64,000 nucleotides of DNA from Trichococcus patagoniensis. Its GTDB lineage: Bacteria > Bacillota > Bacilli > Lactobacillales > Aerococcaceae. Below the pieces are notes generated by a model. It was not told the origin of the DNA, did no database searches, and saw nothing but the letters and a program-made list of their open reading frames with translations. Position numbers and translations under genes: made by a program. Shown here piece after piece: positions 1 through 9,293 of this stretch. The stretch covers positions 62,001 to 126,000 of the forward strand of contig NZ_QAOM01000005.1 in NCBI RefSeq assembly GCF_003051085.1, written 5' to 3'. Every line of letters starts with the position of its first letter. Within the stretch, counting starts at the first letter, position 1.

Positions 1-1
1 A

Positions 2-148
2 CGGGATGTTGTGAATACGCTGTTGCTGTTGGCGGCCTTCGTCGCATCGTATTTCTTCGATGTGCATGTCGTCCTGATCATTTTCCTAGCAGGCTTGGTC
101 GGTTTCATCAATCTGAGCTACAGGGCGAAGATGGGGGTGGGCAAATGA
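2..148 (+). CDS. Chromate transporter half-subunit, C-terminal fragment (gene starts before window)
   Basis: The reading frame is open from the window edge to a TGA at 146-148 and encodes about 48 residues of hydrophobic sequence ending in a short basic tail (YRAKMGVGK). It is the C-terminal membrane part of a protein whose start lies upstream. It overlaps the next gene by ATGA, and that gene is a clear half-size chromate transporter. Short-chain CHR proteins are normally encoded as adjacent pairs, so this fragment is most likely the first partner. The assignment rests on that context and on hydrophobicity, since no diagnostic CHR motif lies in the visible part. Confidence 0.6.
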   Translation, partial: RDVVNTLLLLAAFVASYFFDVHVVLIIFLAGLVGFINLSYRAKMGVGK

Positions 149-708
149 TTTATTTGCAATTATTCTGGTCCTTTTTCCAGATAGGCTTATTCACGATCGG
201 CGGAGGCTATGCATCCTTGCCGCTGATCCGCGATGAAATTGTCGTGAACCAAGGCTGGCTGACGATGCAGGAATACACGGACATCATCACGATTTCACAG
301 ATCACCCCGGGTCCTATCGCCATCAATTCGGCTACTTTCGTCGGTACCAAAGTGGGCGGTTTTGCCGGAGCGGTTGTCGCTACGATGGGTACGGTCACAC
401 CATCGATCATTCTTTCGCTGATTCTGGCATGGGCCTACTATAAGTACCGTGACATCAAAATCATGCAAGGAATCCTCGGCGGGCTCCGGCCGGCAGTCGT
501 GGCTTTGATTGCCGCGGCTGGTCTGGCGCTCTTTGTGGCTGCCTTATTCCAATCCGGCGGGACAGCAATCGGCGGCATCACCATCAATTTCCTGGCGGTG
601 GCCATCTTCCTTGCCGCCCTGTATGCACTACGGACGACGAAAATCGACTCAATTTGGCTCATCCTGGTCTCGGGAGCCGTGAGCATCCTTTTCCAGTTAT
701 TCAGCTGA
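145..708 (+). CDS. Chromate transporter family protein (short-chain CHR, second half)
   Basis: A 187-residue membrane protein of the chromate ion transporter (CHR) family, expected to act with the preceding half-subunit in the cytoplasmic membrane. Family signatures are visible: a glycine-rich first helix with GGGYASLP at residues 19-26, and the QITPGPIAINSATFVG block at 52-67, followed by three or four more hydrophobic helices. At roughly 190 residues it is one half of a long-chain ChrA, as expected for paired short-chain genes. The ATG overlaps the stop of the upstream partner (ATGA), so the two are translationally coupled. The transported anion cannot be read from sequence; many such pairs have no proven role in chromate resistance. 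Confidence 0.85.
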   Translation: MIYLQLFWSFFQIGLFTIGGGYASLPLIRDEIVVNQGWLTMQEYTDIITISQITPGPIAINSATFVGTKVGGFAGAVVATMGTVTPSIILSLILAWAYYKYRDIKIMQGILGGLRPAVVALIAAAGLALFVAALFQSGGTAIGGITINFLAVAIFLAALYALRTTKIDSIWLILVSGAVSILFQLFS

Positions 709-775
709 CAGGGTGTATAATGAAAGACAGCACATTCGCTTCTTTAATATTGAAGAAAGAAGAAAGGAACTTGTC

Positions 776-1354
776 ATGACGTCAAATCGTACAGATAAAG
801 AGCTTCAGTCCAAAAAGAATCTGCCTAAGAAATGGCACGGTCTGAAACCGTCACGCTTTGCGAAGTACCGCAGCTGGATCAACAGTGGCAGCCCAGGGAT
901 CTGCGGCACTTATTGCAGCGCCGTGTTGGTGCATGATGCGGTTCTGCATAAATACAAGCATTCCCTGGATAAAGATACGCTGTTGGCGGGCTTGCTGACG
1001 GTCGTTGACGAATTTCTGCCCTACAAAGGGACCTTCTTCTGGGATGTGCAGCACGGACTGAAATCCTTGCTGGCGGACATTCCGGATTGGACTGTCAAAT
1101 CGGGCCTTATCACGGAAAAAATCGTGCCGGCGTTGCTTGATCGACCGGAGCCGGTTCCGGTCATTGTGGGAACGACGCGGCTGTTCAACAGCAAGTACAA
1201 AAACCATTGGGTAGTCGTCTATGCGTATGGCTACAATGATGACGGAAAGCTTTTCTATAAGGCCTACGATAACCATGGCCGCTATCAGGCCATTTTGCCG
1301 GCAGCGCAGACGATCGGTTGTGTCTGGCTGAAAGAAAAAAATAAGAATACGTAG
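776..1354 (+). CDS. Hypothetical protein with papain-like (C39-type) features
   Basis: A 192-residue protein that I do not recognise by name. The ATG at 776 is preceded by a purine-rich AAGAAAGGAA ribosome site; the in-frame GTG at 713 falls on a TATAAT-like sequence (716-721) and is unlikely to be used. The order of residues resembles a papain-fold peptidase of the C39 type: a Cys-containing start of a helix (GICGTYC, C43 and C47), a His before a beta strand ([10 protein letters not shown]144), and an Asp/Asn pair soon after (YDNHG, D165). No signal peptide or membrane helix is seen. It lies 19 bp ahead of glutathione reductase and may be co-transcribed with it. The catalytic assignment is inference. 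Confidence 0.6.
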   Translation: MTSNRTDKELQSKKNLPKKWHGLKPSRFAKYRSWINSGSPGICGTYCSAVLVHDAVLHKYKHSLDKDTLLAGLLTVVDEFLPYKGTFFWDVQHGLKSLLADIPDWTVKSGLITEKIVPALLDRPEPVPVIVGTTRLFNSKYKNHWVVVYAYGYNDDGKLFYKAYDNHGRYQAILPAAQTIGCVWLKEKNKNT

Positions 1355-1373
1355 CTATTATTGGAGGAACATA

Positions 1374-2723
1374 ATGAGGGAATATGATTTTATCGCCATC
1401 GGAGGCGGCAGCGGCGGCATCGCAACAATGAATCGCGCGTCAGAATATGGCGCCAAAACAGCTGTCATTGAAGGGGATTTATTGGGAGGAACATGCGTGA
1501 ACATCGGTTGCGTACCGAAAAAAATCATGTGGTACGCGTCCCAGATTTCCGAGGCAATCCACAAATACGGACCAGATTACGGGTTCGATACAGGCGCGCA
1601 TAAAATCGACTTCCCGACCTTGCTGAAGAACCGGGATGCCTACGTTGAACGTTCCCGCAATTCTTACCAAGCCGGATTCGAACGCCGCAATGTCGATGTG
1701 ATCGAAGGGTTCGCCAAATTTGTCGACAACCATACGGTGGAAGTGAATGGGGAACTGATCCGCGCCAAACATATACTGATCGCAACCGGCGCAAAACCGA
1801 TCCGTCCGCGGATACATGGCGCAAAATACGGTGATGTTTCCGATACATTCTTCGAATGGACTGAACTGCCCGAGAAAGTCGCAGTCGTCGGTGCGGGCTA
1901 CATCGCTATCGAATTGGCTGGTGTGCTGCATAATTTGGGCGTGGACACGCACCTTTATGTCCGTTATGATACACCACTGCGCAAATACGATGACATCATC
2001 ATTGAAGGCCTTATGCAGGAAATCGAAAAGGATGGTCCGACGTTGCATACGCACGCTGTTTCCAAATCCGTCGAAAAGAATGCGGATGGTACTTTGACGT
2101 TGCATCTCGAGGATGGCAGATCGGAAGTCTTCGACAAAATCATCTGGGCGATCGGCCGGACAGCTAACATCGACGGGCTTAATATCGAAGCGACGGATGT
2201 GAAAGTCAGCGACAAAAAATTCATCATCGTCGACGAATACGAGAACAGTTCGGTCGATGGCATCTACGCAGTCGGGGATGTGAACGGCAAGAACATGCTG
2301 ACGCCGGTAGCGATCGCAGCCGGACGCAGACTGTCGGAACGGTTGTTCAACAACAAGCCGAACGAAAAGCTGGATTACGACAACATCCCGACCGTGATCT
2401 TCAGCCATCCGCCGATCGGCAGCATTGGATTGAGCGAAAAAGACGCTGTGACCAAGTTCGGAGCGGATCAGGTAAAAGTCTACAAGTCCACATTTGCATC
2501 GATGTACACGGCCGTTACAGCCCATCGTCAGCTAGTGAAGATGAAACTGGTCTGCGTTGGCGAAAATGAACAAGTCATTGGTCTCCACGGCATCGGCTAC
2601 GGCGTCGATGAAATGATCCAAGGCTTCGCCGTAGCCATCAAAATGGGCGCCACCAAAGCCGACTTCGACAACACCGTCGCCATCCATCCCACCGGAGCGG
2701 AAGAATTTGTGACGATGCGATAG
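1374..2723 (+). CDS. gor: Glutathione-disulfide reductase
   Basis: A flavoprotein disulfide reductase of 449 residues, predicted to reduce glutathione disulfide with NADPH in the cytoplasm. Visible features are the N-terminal FAD-binding GGGSGG (10-15), the redox-active pair in [13 protein letters not shown] (C41 and C46), the central NAD(P)-binding [11 protein letters not shown], the ATG dimer motif, the YAVGDV flavin-contact motif and the C-terminal HPTGAEE with the active-site His. The NIGCVPKK spacing and the overall sequence are those of glutathione reductase rather than lipoamide dehydrogenase or mercuric reductase. The start has a GGAGG site at about 1363. It implies a glutathione-based redox system, consistent with the glyoxalase I gene at 54.5 kb. 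Confidence 0.93.
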   Translation: MREYDFIAIGGGSGGIATMNRASEYGAKTAVIEGDLLGGTCVNIGCVPKKIMWYASQISEAIHKYGPDYGFDTGAHKIDFPTLLKNRDAYVERSRNSYQAGFERRNVDVIEGFAKFVDNHTVEVNGELIRAKHILIATGAKPIRPRIHGAKYGDVSDTFFEWTELPEKVAVVGAGYIAIELAGVLHNLGVDTHLYVRYDTPLRKYDDIIIEGLMQEIEKDGPTLHTHAVSKSVEKNADGTLTLHLEDGRSEVFDKIIWAIGRTANIDGLNIEATDVKVSDKKFIIVDEYENSSVDGIYAVGDVNGKNMLTPVAIAAGRRLSERLFNNKPNEKLDYDNIPTVIFSHPPIGSIGLSEKDAVTKFGADQVKVYKSTFASMYTAVTAHRQLVKMKLVCVGENEQVIGLHGIGYGVDEMIQGFAVAIKMGATKADFDNTVAIHPTGAEEFVTMR

Positions 2724-2890
2724 AAATTGAGAAATGCCAATTAGCTCACCGTTCGTTGGAGAAAACGGATGGCTATAAAAAATATAACCCAACTCCTTAC
2801 CCGGATTCCTACAAAATTAAGAACTTAGACTTTTGATTTGCTTTTTCTTCCCCGTCGTTTATTGTGAATAGGAATTGAATAGAAGTTTTT

Positions 2891-2990
2891 CCGTAAGGGA
2901 GTAACTAGCAGCCATGCTGCGGCAATGCCAACAATAAGTAGATCCGAGAGGGTCTTCTGGTGTTGCCTTAAATAGTGAGACTTATGCCTA
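2891..2990 (+). promoter_or_regulatory. yybP-ykoY (Mn2+-type) riboswitch aptamer, copy 1
   Basis: The leader carries the hallmarks of the yybP-ykoY family: the 5' strand AAGGGAGTA at 2895-2903, a short hairpin (AGCAGCCATGCTGC), a second arm opened by CGGCAATGCCAACAATAA and closed by TGGTGTTGCC, and the 3' strand AATAGTGAGACTTAT that re-pairs with the start. The same block occurs in reverse orientation at 12.1 kb in front of an intact ATPase. The known ligand of the family is Mn2+; ligand binding favours the aptamer over the overlapping terminator. No aptamer search could be run. Confidence 0.88.
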
Positions 2991-3030
2991 CCGTTTCTTG
3001 AGAGAGACGGTAGGCGTAAGTCTCTTTTTT
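2977..3030 (+). terminator. Riboswitch expression-platform terminator
   Basis: A near-perfect 18-bp stem, GAGACTTATGCCTACCGT against ACGGTAGGCGTAAGTCTC, is followed by TTTTTT. Its 5' arm is the 3' closing strand of the riboswitch aptamer, so aptamer and terminator are mutually exclusive. This predicts that ligand turns expression on. Confidence 0.9.
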
Positions 3031-3055
3031 ATTACTCAGTTGCGGAGGAAAGTGG

Positions 3056-4417
3056 GTGAAAACGGCAAAACAAAATGCGGGCCATCTGCACAAAAACAAG
3101 CCGGGGGAAACATCCTTGGAGGCATACCAAAAGAGTCTGGAGACCATTTTTGCGGAAATAGGGAGCAGCAAGGATGGGCTCGACATACGGACCGTCGAAA
3201 CGAGACAGGCCGAGTATGGGTTCAATGAACTGGAGACGAAAGAACGGGATTCGGTGCTGAAGTTGTTTGTTGAGACTTTCAAGGATGCAATGGTCATGGT
3301 GTTGCTGGCTGTCGCCGCAATTCAGATGGTCGTGGGGCATGCGGCGGAATCTTTGATTATTTTCGCTGTTCTGATGATCAATGCGATCGTCAGTGTCATC
3401 CAGACGCGAAAAGCAGAAGGTTCGTTGGATGCATTGAAGAGCTTGTCCGCCGGCGATTATGTCCCTGCGGATGGCCGTCTGTTTGAAGCCGGTTCGCTGA
3501 AGGTGGATGAAGCGATGCTGAACGGTGACGTGTTGCCGTTGACAAAGGAACTACTGGAAAAAATCAAAGAACAGAATGAACAGTTCTCGCATCGCGCCCT
3601 TCGTGTATTGGCTTTCGCCTACAGGCCGTTGGATGAAAACGAGGCACTTGATTTTAATGTGGAACATGACCTGATCCTAGTCAGCATCGCCATGGGCAGC
3701 GGAACGGATGTAGCGAAAGAGGCGGCAGCAATGGTGCTGACCGACGATAATTTCGTTTCCATCGTCAGCGCGGTCGGAGTCGGCCGGAACGTCTACGACA
3801 ACATCAAGAAAGCCATCGCTTATCTCTTCTCTGGAAATCTGGGGGCGATCATCGCGATCATCGCGGCGCTCTTGATGGATTGGGTGAATCCGTTCACTGC
3901 TCTGCAGCTGCTGTTCATCAACTTGGTCAATGATTCCATTCCCGCGATTGCTTTGGGGATGGAGAAGGGTGAGCCTGACGTGATGTCCCGCAAACCAAGG
4001 AATCCAAACGAGGGGATTTTTTCGGGCGACACGCTCGTTTCGGTCATCTACCGCGGGGTATTGATCGGGGCAGCCGTCATCCTTTCACAATACATCGGAC
4101 GCGGCTACTCGGCTGAGATGAGTGTAGCCATGGCGTTCTCAACTTTGATCATCGCCCGCACCTTGCAGACATTCCCGGCTCGTTCGAATTCCCAGACGGC
4201 GATCGGCGCAGGCTTCTTTGCCAACAAATATGTCCTTTATGCTGTAGCATTCTGCAGCACCCTGTACGCAGTGACGTTGCTGCCGGCGGTGCGCGGCATC
4301 TTCTCGATACCGGCCGACTTCGGTTGTGTGCATTTCGGGATGGCAGCAGGATTGGCCTTGGCAGCTGTCGCATTGATGGAAGTGACGAAGCTGATCATCA
4401 AAAGAGCCAAAAACTGA
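3056..4417 (+). pseudogene. Collapsed cation-transporting P-type ATPase (open frame, internal deletions)
   Basis: A 453-residue open frame with a GTG start and GGAGG site (3044-3048). It is homologous to roughly 870-910-residue P2-type ATPases but has lost the catalytic core. It keeps the N-terminal cation-ATPase domain and the first two membrane helices (to about residue 130), then jumps to GDYVPADGRL (133-142). It shows NGDV (157-160) where TGES belongs, jumps again to the end of the nucleotide domain (ALRVLAFAYR, 181-190), and jumps a third time to IAMGSGTDVAKEAAAM (211-226). The C-terminal helices are present. The phosphorylated DKTGT, the KGA ATP-binding motif and TGDGVNDAP are all missing, so it cannot be an ion pump. 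All three deletions are in frame and the riboswitch in front is intact. A protein with another role is possible but I consider it a remnant. Confidence 0.85.
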
Positions 4418-5289
4418 TAAACTGACTAACAAATTAAGCCGAGACATATTTCTCCCGTTAATATCGAGGGAATTATCTATAAAAGGTAAAATAATGCATA
4501 GTTGGTTATTCTTGGTTTCTCTACGTTAGTCTGTCTGGTCGTGTAGGACTGGACCGGATTCCGGTTGCTTTTGAACCGTGGAACAGATTCCGTAGCTCAG
4601 ACCCTTCCCCGCATCCTTTTAGACTTTGTTCCATCATTTCTTGAGGTGGGAGTCTTCTGGCGGAAATTGATAAAAAGTGACATTTTGCTAATAACGAACT
4701 GATTCTTTTATGAGCGAAGGAATAAGTAAATTTGAGATTGAACAAATGTGCAGAGCCTTGAGAGAATAAGGACGATAATTTTTCAAGATATAATTATTTT
4801 CAGACTTAAAGGGTTTTTGATTTTTAAGGGAAAAGCCAAGCTAAAACCAAAGGTGGAATTGAGTTAGTCAAAAAAAATCAGGACAGCTCTCTTCGGAAAC
4901 GTTCAAGTCGAATTTGAGGCTGCTATTAAATCAGTAATAGATATTGGAGTTATCAATACCTACTCTGATATCAGCATTAAAACAGCAGAAAAAATCATAG
5001 CTATTGTTGTTGGTCGAACTATTGATAAAATTTAGTGTAATAAATTTGGAAAACTTCGAAAAGGATTTTAACCAGTCTAAAAGTAAGTCAATAACAATAC
5101 CTCTTTTTGGAGTGTTGTAATTGGCTTATTTTTGTATAATGTGTAAACATATTATATAGAAGGCAAATAGATTGATTAGTGCCCTTAGGTGAAGTTTGAT
5201 GCGTAACTCTAAGTTGTGTGGCAACTGGAAAATCCACTAGTAAATAACGTTAGCATTAAAATTTAGGTTTTTGATTTTGAATACTAGAA
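4418..5289. other. AT-rich non-coding stretch with gene debris
   Basis: No supported gene. The composition becomes clearly AT-richer than the flanking core genes after about 4440. A frame near 4905-5033 reads VQVEFEAAIKSV onward to a TAG and looks like the end of a lost protein, which I cannot identify. At 5133-5156 there is an imperfect dyad (ATAATGTGTAAACATATTAT) that could be an operator. Otherwise I see nothing. Confidence 0.4.
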
Positions 5290-5547
5290 AATAGTAACGC
5301 AATTTCTAACGGTTTGGTTCGACCAATATTTGGTTGGTTGACAGACAAATTAAAACTATCAAAAGCAATGTTCTTGTCATATGCATTTATCCTTACGTCT
5401 TCTGTCACTGGAGTTTTGACTACAGGCAGGCTATTGGATGCCACTGGCAACCATGATTCGATAGTTTGTTATATTTTGATATTATGCATTTTAGAGGTGT
5501 TTTTACAGTTAAATTCATGTGGGATAACATTTCGAAAGGGGGGATAA
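5290..5547 (+). pseudogene. Fragment of a major facilitator (OFA-like) transporter
   Basis: The translated segment reads NAISNGLVRPIFGWLTDKL and continues through one hydrophobic helix. This matches the loop and helix motif of major facilitator superfamily transporters of the oxalate/formate antiporter type (a G-R/RP-x-x-G-W-x-T/S-D motif). Only about 80 residues remain of an expected 400, there is no start codon with a ribosome site, and the frame ends in a short unrelated tail. It is a relic within the AT-rich region before the Ca2+ ATPase. Confidence 0.6.
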
Positions 5548-5550
5548 TAG

Positions 5551-5730
5551 ATGAGAATATTCGAAAACCGCAACATAGTTTTTGTGACAAAACCCAGTAA
5601 AGAAAGTGTCGTTAGTCCAATAATGGAAAAAGAAACCAGGTGTAATGTAATTGTCAAGAGCATATTTGACCCTGACAAACTCGGCACATTCTCGAGAGAA
5701 TACAATCGCACTGAATATCGCAGGTATTAG
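5551..5730 (+). CDS. Small ORF of unknown function
   Basis: A 59-codon frame beginning MRIFENRNIVFVTK and ending in TAG. A strong purine run AAAGGGGGG lies 8-10 bases before the ATG, which is the main support. The protein is charged with no membrane helix, and I recognise no family. It follows a decayed transporter and could be the tail of another decayed gene. After it, 5731-5908 is non-coding and AT-rich. Confidence 0.3.
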   Translation: MRIFENRNIVFVTKPSKESVVSPIMEKETRCNVIVKSIFDPDKLGTFSREYNRTEYRRY

Positions 5731-5908
5731 AATTAACGAGGGACCATAAACAAACTATAACCATATGCTTACAAATTCTTATGAGGATGTATTGGAATTT
5801 GAAAAATAATTGTATTCCCAGAGCACCATTTGATTCTTCGTGTTTAGTGCCTAAGAATGCTAAGTTTTTTGCTTAACTCATATTGATTTCCAAGAAAGAA
5901 GGATGGGT

Positions 5909-8512
5909 ATGATGAATTTTTATGCAAAATCAAAAGATGAAATTATACATGAATTCCAAATTGGCACAGAAGGACTTGATGATATTCAAGTTGAAAACAT
6001 GCGTATCAAATATGGTTCTAATGAGTTACTGGAAAGACAAAGGTCAACGCCGTTCATCGTTTTTTTGTTACAGTTTAACGACTTCTTGATATGGATACTT
6101 TTAGTAGCCGCAGTGCTGTCAGGTGTTTTAGGGAAGTTAGAAAGTACGCTTGTTATTGCTGTGGTCGTTCTTATCAATGCAATACTGGGAACGGTCCAAC
6201 ACTTGAAGGCAGAAGAGTCTCTATCTGCGTTAAAGGCGTTGTCGGCACCTAAATCCAAAGTGATAAGAAACGGCGAGACTGTGACAATTGACTCAAAAGA
6301 TGTTGTTGTTGGGGATTTGATGCTTGTTGAGTCAGGGGACTTCATAGCTGCAGACGGAAGAATCATTGATTCATTTAGTCTAAGAGTGGACGAAAGCTCA
6401 CTAACAGGTGAATCAGTAAGTGTTGAAAAAGATACTTTACTCATTGATGAAACAGACTTATCTCCTGGAGATCAGCATAACATGATTTTTTCTGGAACGC
6501 ATATCACTTATGGGCGAGGCCGGGCTATTGTTACAAGCGTTGGCAGGGGTACAGAAATTGGTAAAATCGCAACCTTAATTGAGGAGGCAACGGAAAAAGA
6601 AACGCCTCTGCAAAAAAGTCTCGATGAATTCGGGAAAAAGTTGGCTATGATAATTATTGCAATCGCTGTATTGGTATTTGCCCTGAATTTATACAGAAAC
6701 AATGCCCTTGTTGATGCGATGATGTTTTCTATATCCCTTGCAGTAGCGGCAATACCTGAAGCATTGAGTTCAATCATCACAATCGTATTAGCTGTTGGTA
6801 CCAGAAGGATGGCTCAGGAGAATGCGATTGTAAGAAAGTTGCATGCAGTTGAAGGCTTAGGAAGCGTATCTGTGATTTGCTCAGACAAAACCGGCACACT
6901 GACTCAGAATAAAATGTCAGTAAAAAGGATATACACAAGAAGTCAGCTATTCAAAGATAATGAATTGGACATTCAAAGAGAGCATGATTTAAGGCTATTG
7001 TTGATGGCAATGCTATGTAATGATTCTATTACAAATGAGCATAATGAAATTGGTGATCCAACAGAGATTGCCCTAGTTAAACTAGGGGAAATATACGGAA
7101 TGGATGAACTAGAGGTTAGACGACAGTATAAGCGAATATCAGAGTTGCCGTTTGATTCCAACAGAAAACTGATGAGTACGCTACATGATATTGAAGGTAA
7201 ACGCCTGATGATTACAAAAGGTGCGATGGACGTCATTCTAAGAAGAACAACTATGATAGATGATGCAAATCAAATTAGTCCACTATCACCTGAAGTTCAA
7301 GAAGAAATAGAGCGAATGAATAATCTTTTAAGTAAGGAGGGACTGCGTGTCCTTGCTTTTGGATACAAGGAATTAATTAATGATAAATTGGATATCGATG
7401 ACGAATCTGGACTGACGTTTATGGGGCTGATAGCTATGATGGATCCTCCTCGACCAGAGTCAAAAAAAGCAGTATCTGATTGTCGCAAGGCCGGCATACG
7501 AACAGTTATGATAACGGGAGATCACATTGTTACAGCATCAGCTATAGCAAAGGAAATTGGTATTTTGGATGAGTCCACTCAAGCTATTGAAGGATACCGA
7601 CTTGAGTCAATGAGCGATGAAGCTCTTAAGGAAATTGTTCCAACAGTATCGGTCTATGCAAGAGTTTCTCCAGAACATAAAATCAGGATAGTGCGAGCCT
7701 GGCAAGAGTTGGGTTTTTCGGTCGCAATGACTGGAGACGGCGTTAATGATGCCCCCGCGCTGAAACAGGCCGATATCGGTGTAGCTATGGGTATAACCGG
7801 TACAGAGGTTTCAAAAGATGCTGCTTCTATGGTACTCACTGATGACAATTTCGCAACTATAGCAAAAGCTATTAGTAACGGAAGAAACATTTACGATAAT
7901 ATAAAAAATGCGGTTAAATTTCTTCTTTCAGGAAACACTGCAGGAATTTTGGCAGTCCTTTTTGCTTCGCTGTTTAATCTCCCGGCCCCATTTGCTCCTG
8001 TCCATTTATTATTTATAAACCTAGTTACGGACAGCTTACCGGCTATTGCCATTGGCTTAGAAGCTCCAAACGCTGAAGTGATGAATTATAAACCTAGAGA
8101 CATCAAAGAACCGCTTCTTACTAAACCATTTGCAATTGAAATTTTGATTCAAGGTTCATTGATCGCATCTGTGACTATGGTAGCATTCTATATTGGAATG
8201 CAAACATCTATAACTACGGCTACAACGATGTCGTTTGCTGTTTTGTGTCTTTCGCGCCTTGTTCATGGATTTAATTGCCGAACTAAGGAACCACTGACGT
8301 TCAATATATTATTTTCAAATAGATATATCTGGGCAGCTTTCATGATAGGTGCTTCACTTCTTGTGGCTGTACTTACTTGGAGCCCACTAAATAAACTATT
8401 TGAAATTGCCACTCTTACAAATGAACAGTATCTTATGGTTCTCGGACTTTCTATAATCCCATTAATATGCATACAGACTGTACGCAGAATTAGAAAGCGC
8501 AGATACCAATAA
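5909..8512 (+). CDS. Calcium-translocating P-type ATPase (CaxP/PMR1-like)
   Basis: An intact P2-type ATPase of about 867 residues, predicted to export Ca2+ (or a related divalent cation) across the cytoplasmic membrane. Visible in order: N-terminal cation-ATPase domain, helices 1-2, actuator TGES (166-169), helix-4 motif PEALS (283-287), phosphorylation site DKTGT (326-330), KGAMD nucleotide-domain motif, TGDGVNDAP hinge motif, and six C-terminal helices. PEALSSI instead of PEGLP is typical of the Lactobacillales CaxP-like branch. ATGs at 5903, 5909 and 5912 compete; the AAGAAAGAAGG site ends at 5902, directly against the first, so 5909 or 5912 is preferred. Codon use is visibly AT-richer than in neighbouring genes, suggesting transfer. 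No riboswitch precedes it, unlike the other two ATPase loci. Confidence 0.9.
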   Translation: MMNFYAKSKDEIIHEFQIGTEGLDDIQVENMRIKYGSNELLERQRSTPFIVFLLQFNDFLIWILLVAAVLSGVLGKLESTLVIAVVVLINAILGTVQHLKAEESLSALKALSAPKSKVIRNGETVTIDSKDVVVGDLMLVESGDFIAADGRIIDSFSLRVDESSLTGESVSVEKDTLLIDETDLSPGDQHNMIFSGTHITYGRGRAIVTSVGRGTEIGKIATLIEEATEKETPLQKSLDEFGKKLAMIIIAIAVLVFALNLYRNNALVDAMMFSISLAVAAIPEALSSIITIVLAVGTRRMAQENAIVRKLHAVEGLGSVSVICSDKTGTLTQNKMSVKRIYTRSQLFKDNELDIQREHDLRLLLMAMLCNDSITNEHNEIGDPTEIALVKLGEIYGMDELEVRRQYKRISELPFDSNRKLMSTLHDIEGKRLMITKGAMDVILRRTTMIDDANQISPLSPEVQEEIERMNNLLSKEGLRVLAFGYKELINDKLDIDDESGLTFMGLIAMMDPPRPESKKAVSDCRKAGIRTVMITGDHIVTASAIAKEIGILDESTQAIEGYRLESMSDEALKEIVPTVSVYARVSPEHKIRIVRAWQELGFSVAMTGDGVNDAPALKQADIGVAMGITGTEVSKDAASMVLTDDNFATIAKAISNGRNIYDNIKNAVKFLLSGNTAGILAVLFASLFNLPAPFAPVHLLFINLVTDSLPAIAIGLEAPNAEVMNYKPRDIKEPLLTKPFAIEILIQGSLIASVTMVAFYIGMQTSITTATTMSFAVLCLSRLVHGFNCRTKEPLTFNILFSNRYIWAAFMIGASLLVAVLTWSPLNKLFEIATLTNEQYLMVLGLSIIPLICIQTVRRIRKRRYQ

Positions 8513-9293
8513 GATATCAATATACGGATTACGAATTGGAAGAAGCAACGAGAGATACCAAAGCACGGCGTCTTCACGACTGTTACCATGATATTCACCT
8601 TCATTTAAGCGGATACAAGATGAAAAAACCGCTCAGATTTTCGGACATATACGCAAATCAATAAGTTGCTATGACGCTTTACATCGCAAAACTAGTTTAG
8701 AATCATAGACCCTTCAACATTCCTTTACTGGGTCAACCAACAAAGAGGAACCATAATTGACCGTCCATTCGTACGAATGGACGGTCAATTATTTTATTCA
8801 ACTGATACAAAGGTTAATTTCATAAAAGGTCCCAATCCCAGTTAAGAAGGATATTTCAACGGTTGCTATTTTGATTGTACAAATTGGATCTAAAGGAAGG
8901 ATTTCGGAATGGGTGACAGAATGAATTTCGTGTTCGGTGTGTAAATGAACGGGGAGATGATGGTTTTTGTTGTGGCATATGAAAAGTGCCTTCTTAAATT
9001 GATACGTTTTTCCTACCACGAGGTGCGAATCATTTATATGCGTCTTTTGAATGTGGACTTACGGAATGATGCATGCCAGAGCTGAAAAAGTACTGTCGAC
9101 ATATGGCCGTATACAAAGAAATAGCCGAATACTTGCGAAAAAATCGCGTTGTATATCGGCTACTTGTGTTGCGTTAATTTAATTTTTAGGAACTAATTAC
9201 TTATGAAGCCACGCGCCAACGCTGAAGCTCCCAAGTAACTAGTTTCTAAAGTGAAAGTCGCACATAAAGTGGTTTTTCAGCCATCCTTGAGGC
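8513..9293. other. Non-coding gap between two convergent ATPase genes
   Basis: No supported gene. The gap holds a perfect 40-nt palindrome at 8753-8792 (separate entry). A hairpin pairs AGCCGAATACTTGCGA (9123-9138) with sequence near 9145-9161, and an 18-nt inverted repeat, TTTAGGAACTAATTACTT at 9185-9202, matches AAGTAACTAGTTTCTAAA at 9233-9250 with two wobble positions. Neither of the latter has a T-run, so I do not call them terminators. A 73-codon minus frame at 8798-9019 has no family resemblance and no good ribosome site. Confidence 0.5.
8753..8792. repeat. Perfect 40-nt palindrome
   Basis: ATAATTGACCGTCCATTCGT followed directly by its exact reverse complement. On the plus strand ATTTTATT-like sequence follows, so it may terminate the upstream ATPase transcript 240 bp away. 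Perfect symmetry with GACCGTCC arms also fits a TetR-type operator, although no regulator gene lies next to it. Confidence 0.7.

Noticed and set aside
1479-2525. Long antisense frame of 348 codons opposite gor
   Set aside because: Shadow of the GC-rich codon pattern of gor; no family motif and no ribosome site.
8798-9019. 73-codon minus-strand gene
   Set aside because: No recognisable family, poor ribosome site, and lies in an AT-rich gap where such frames are expected by chance.
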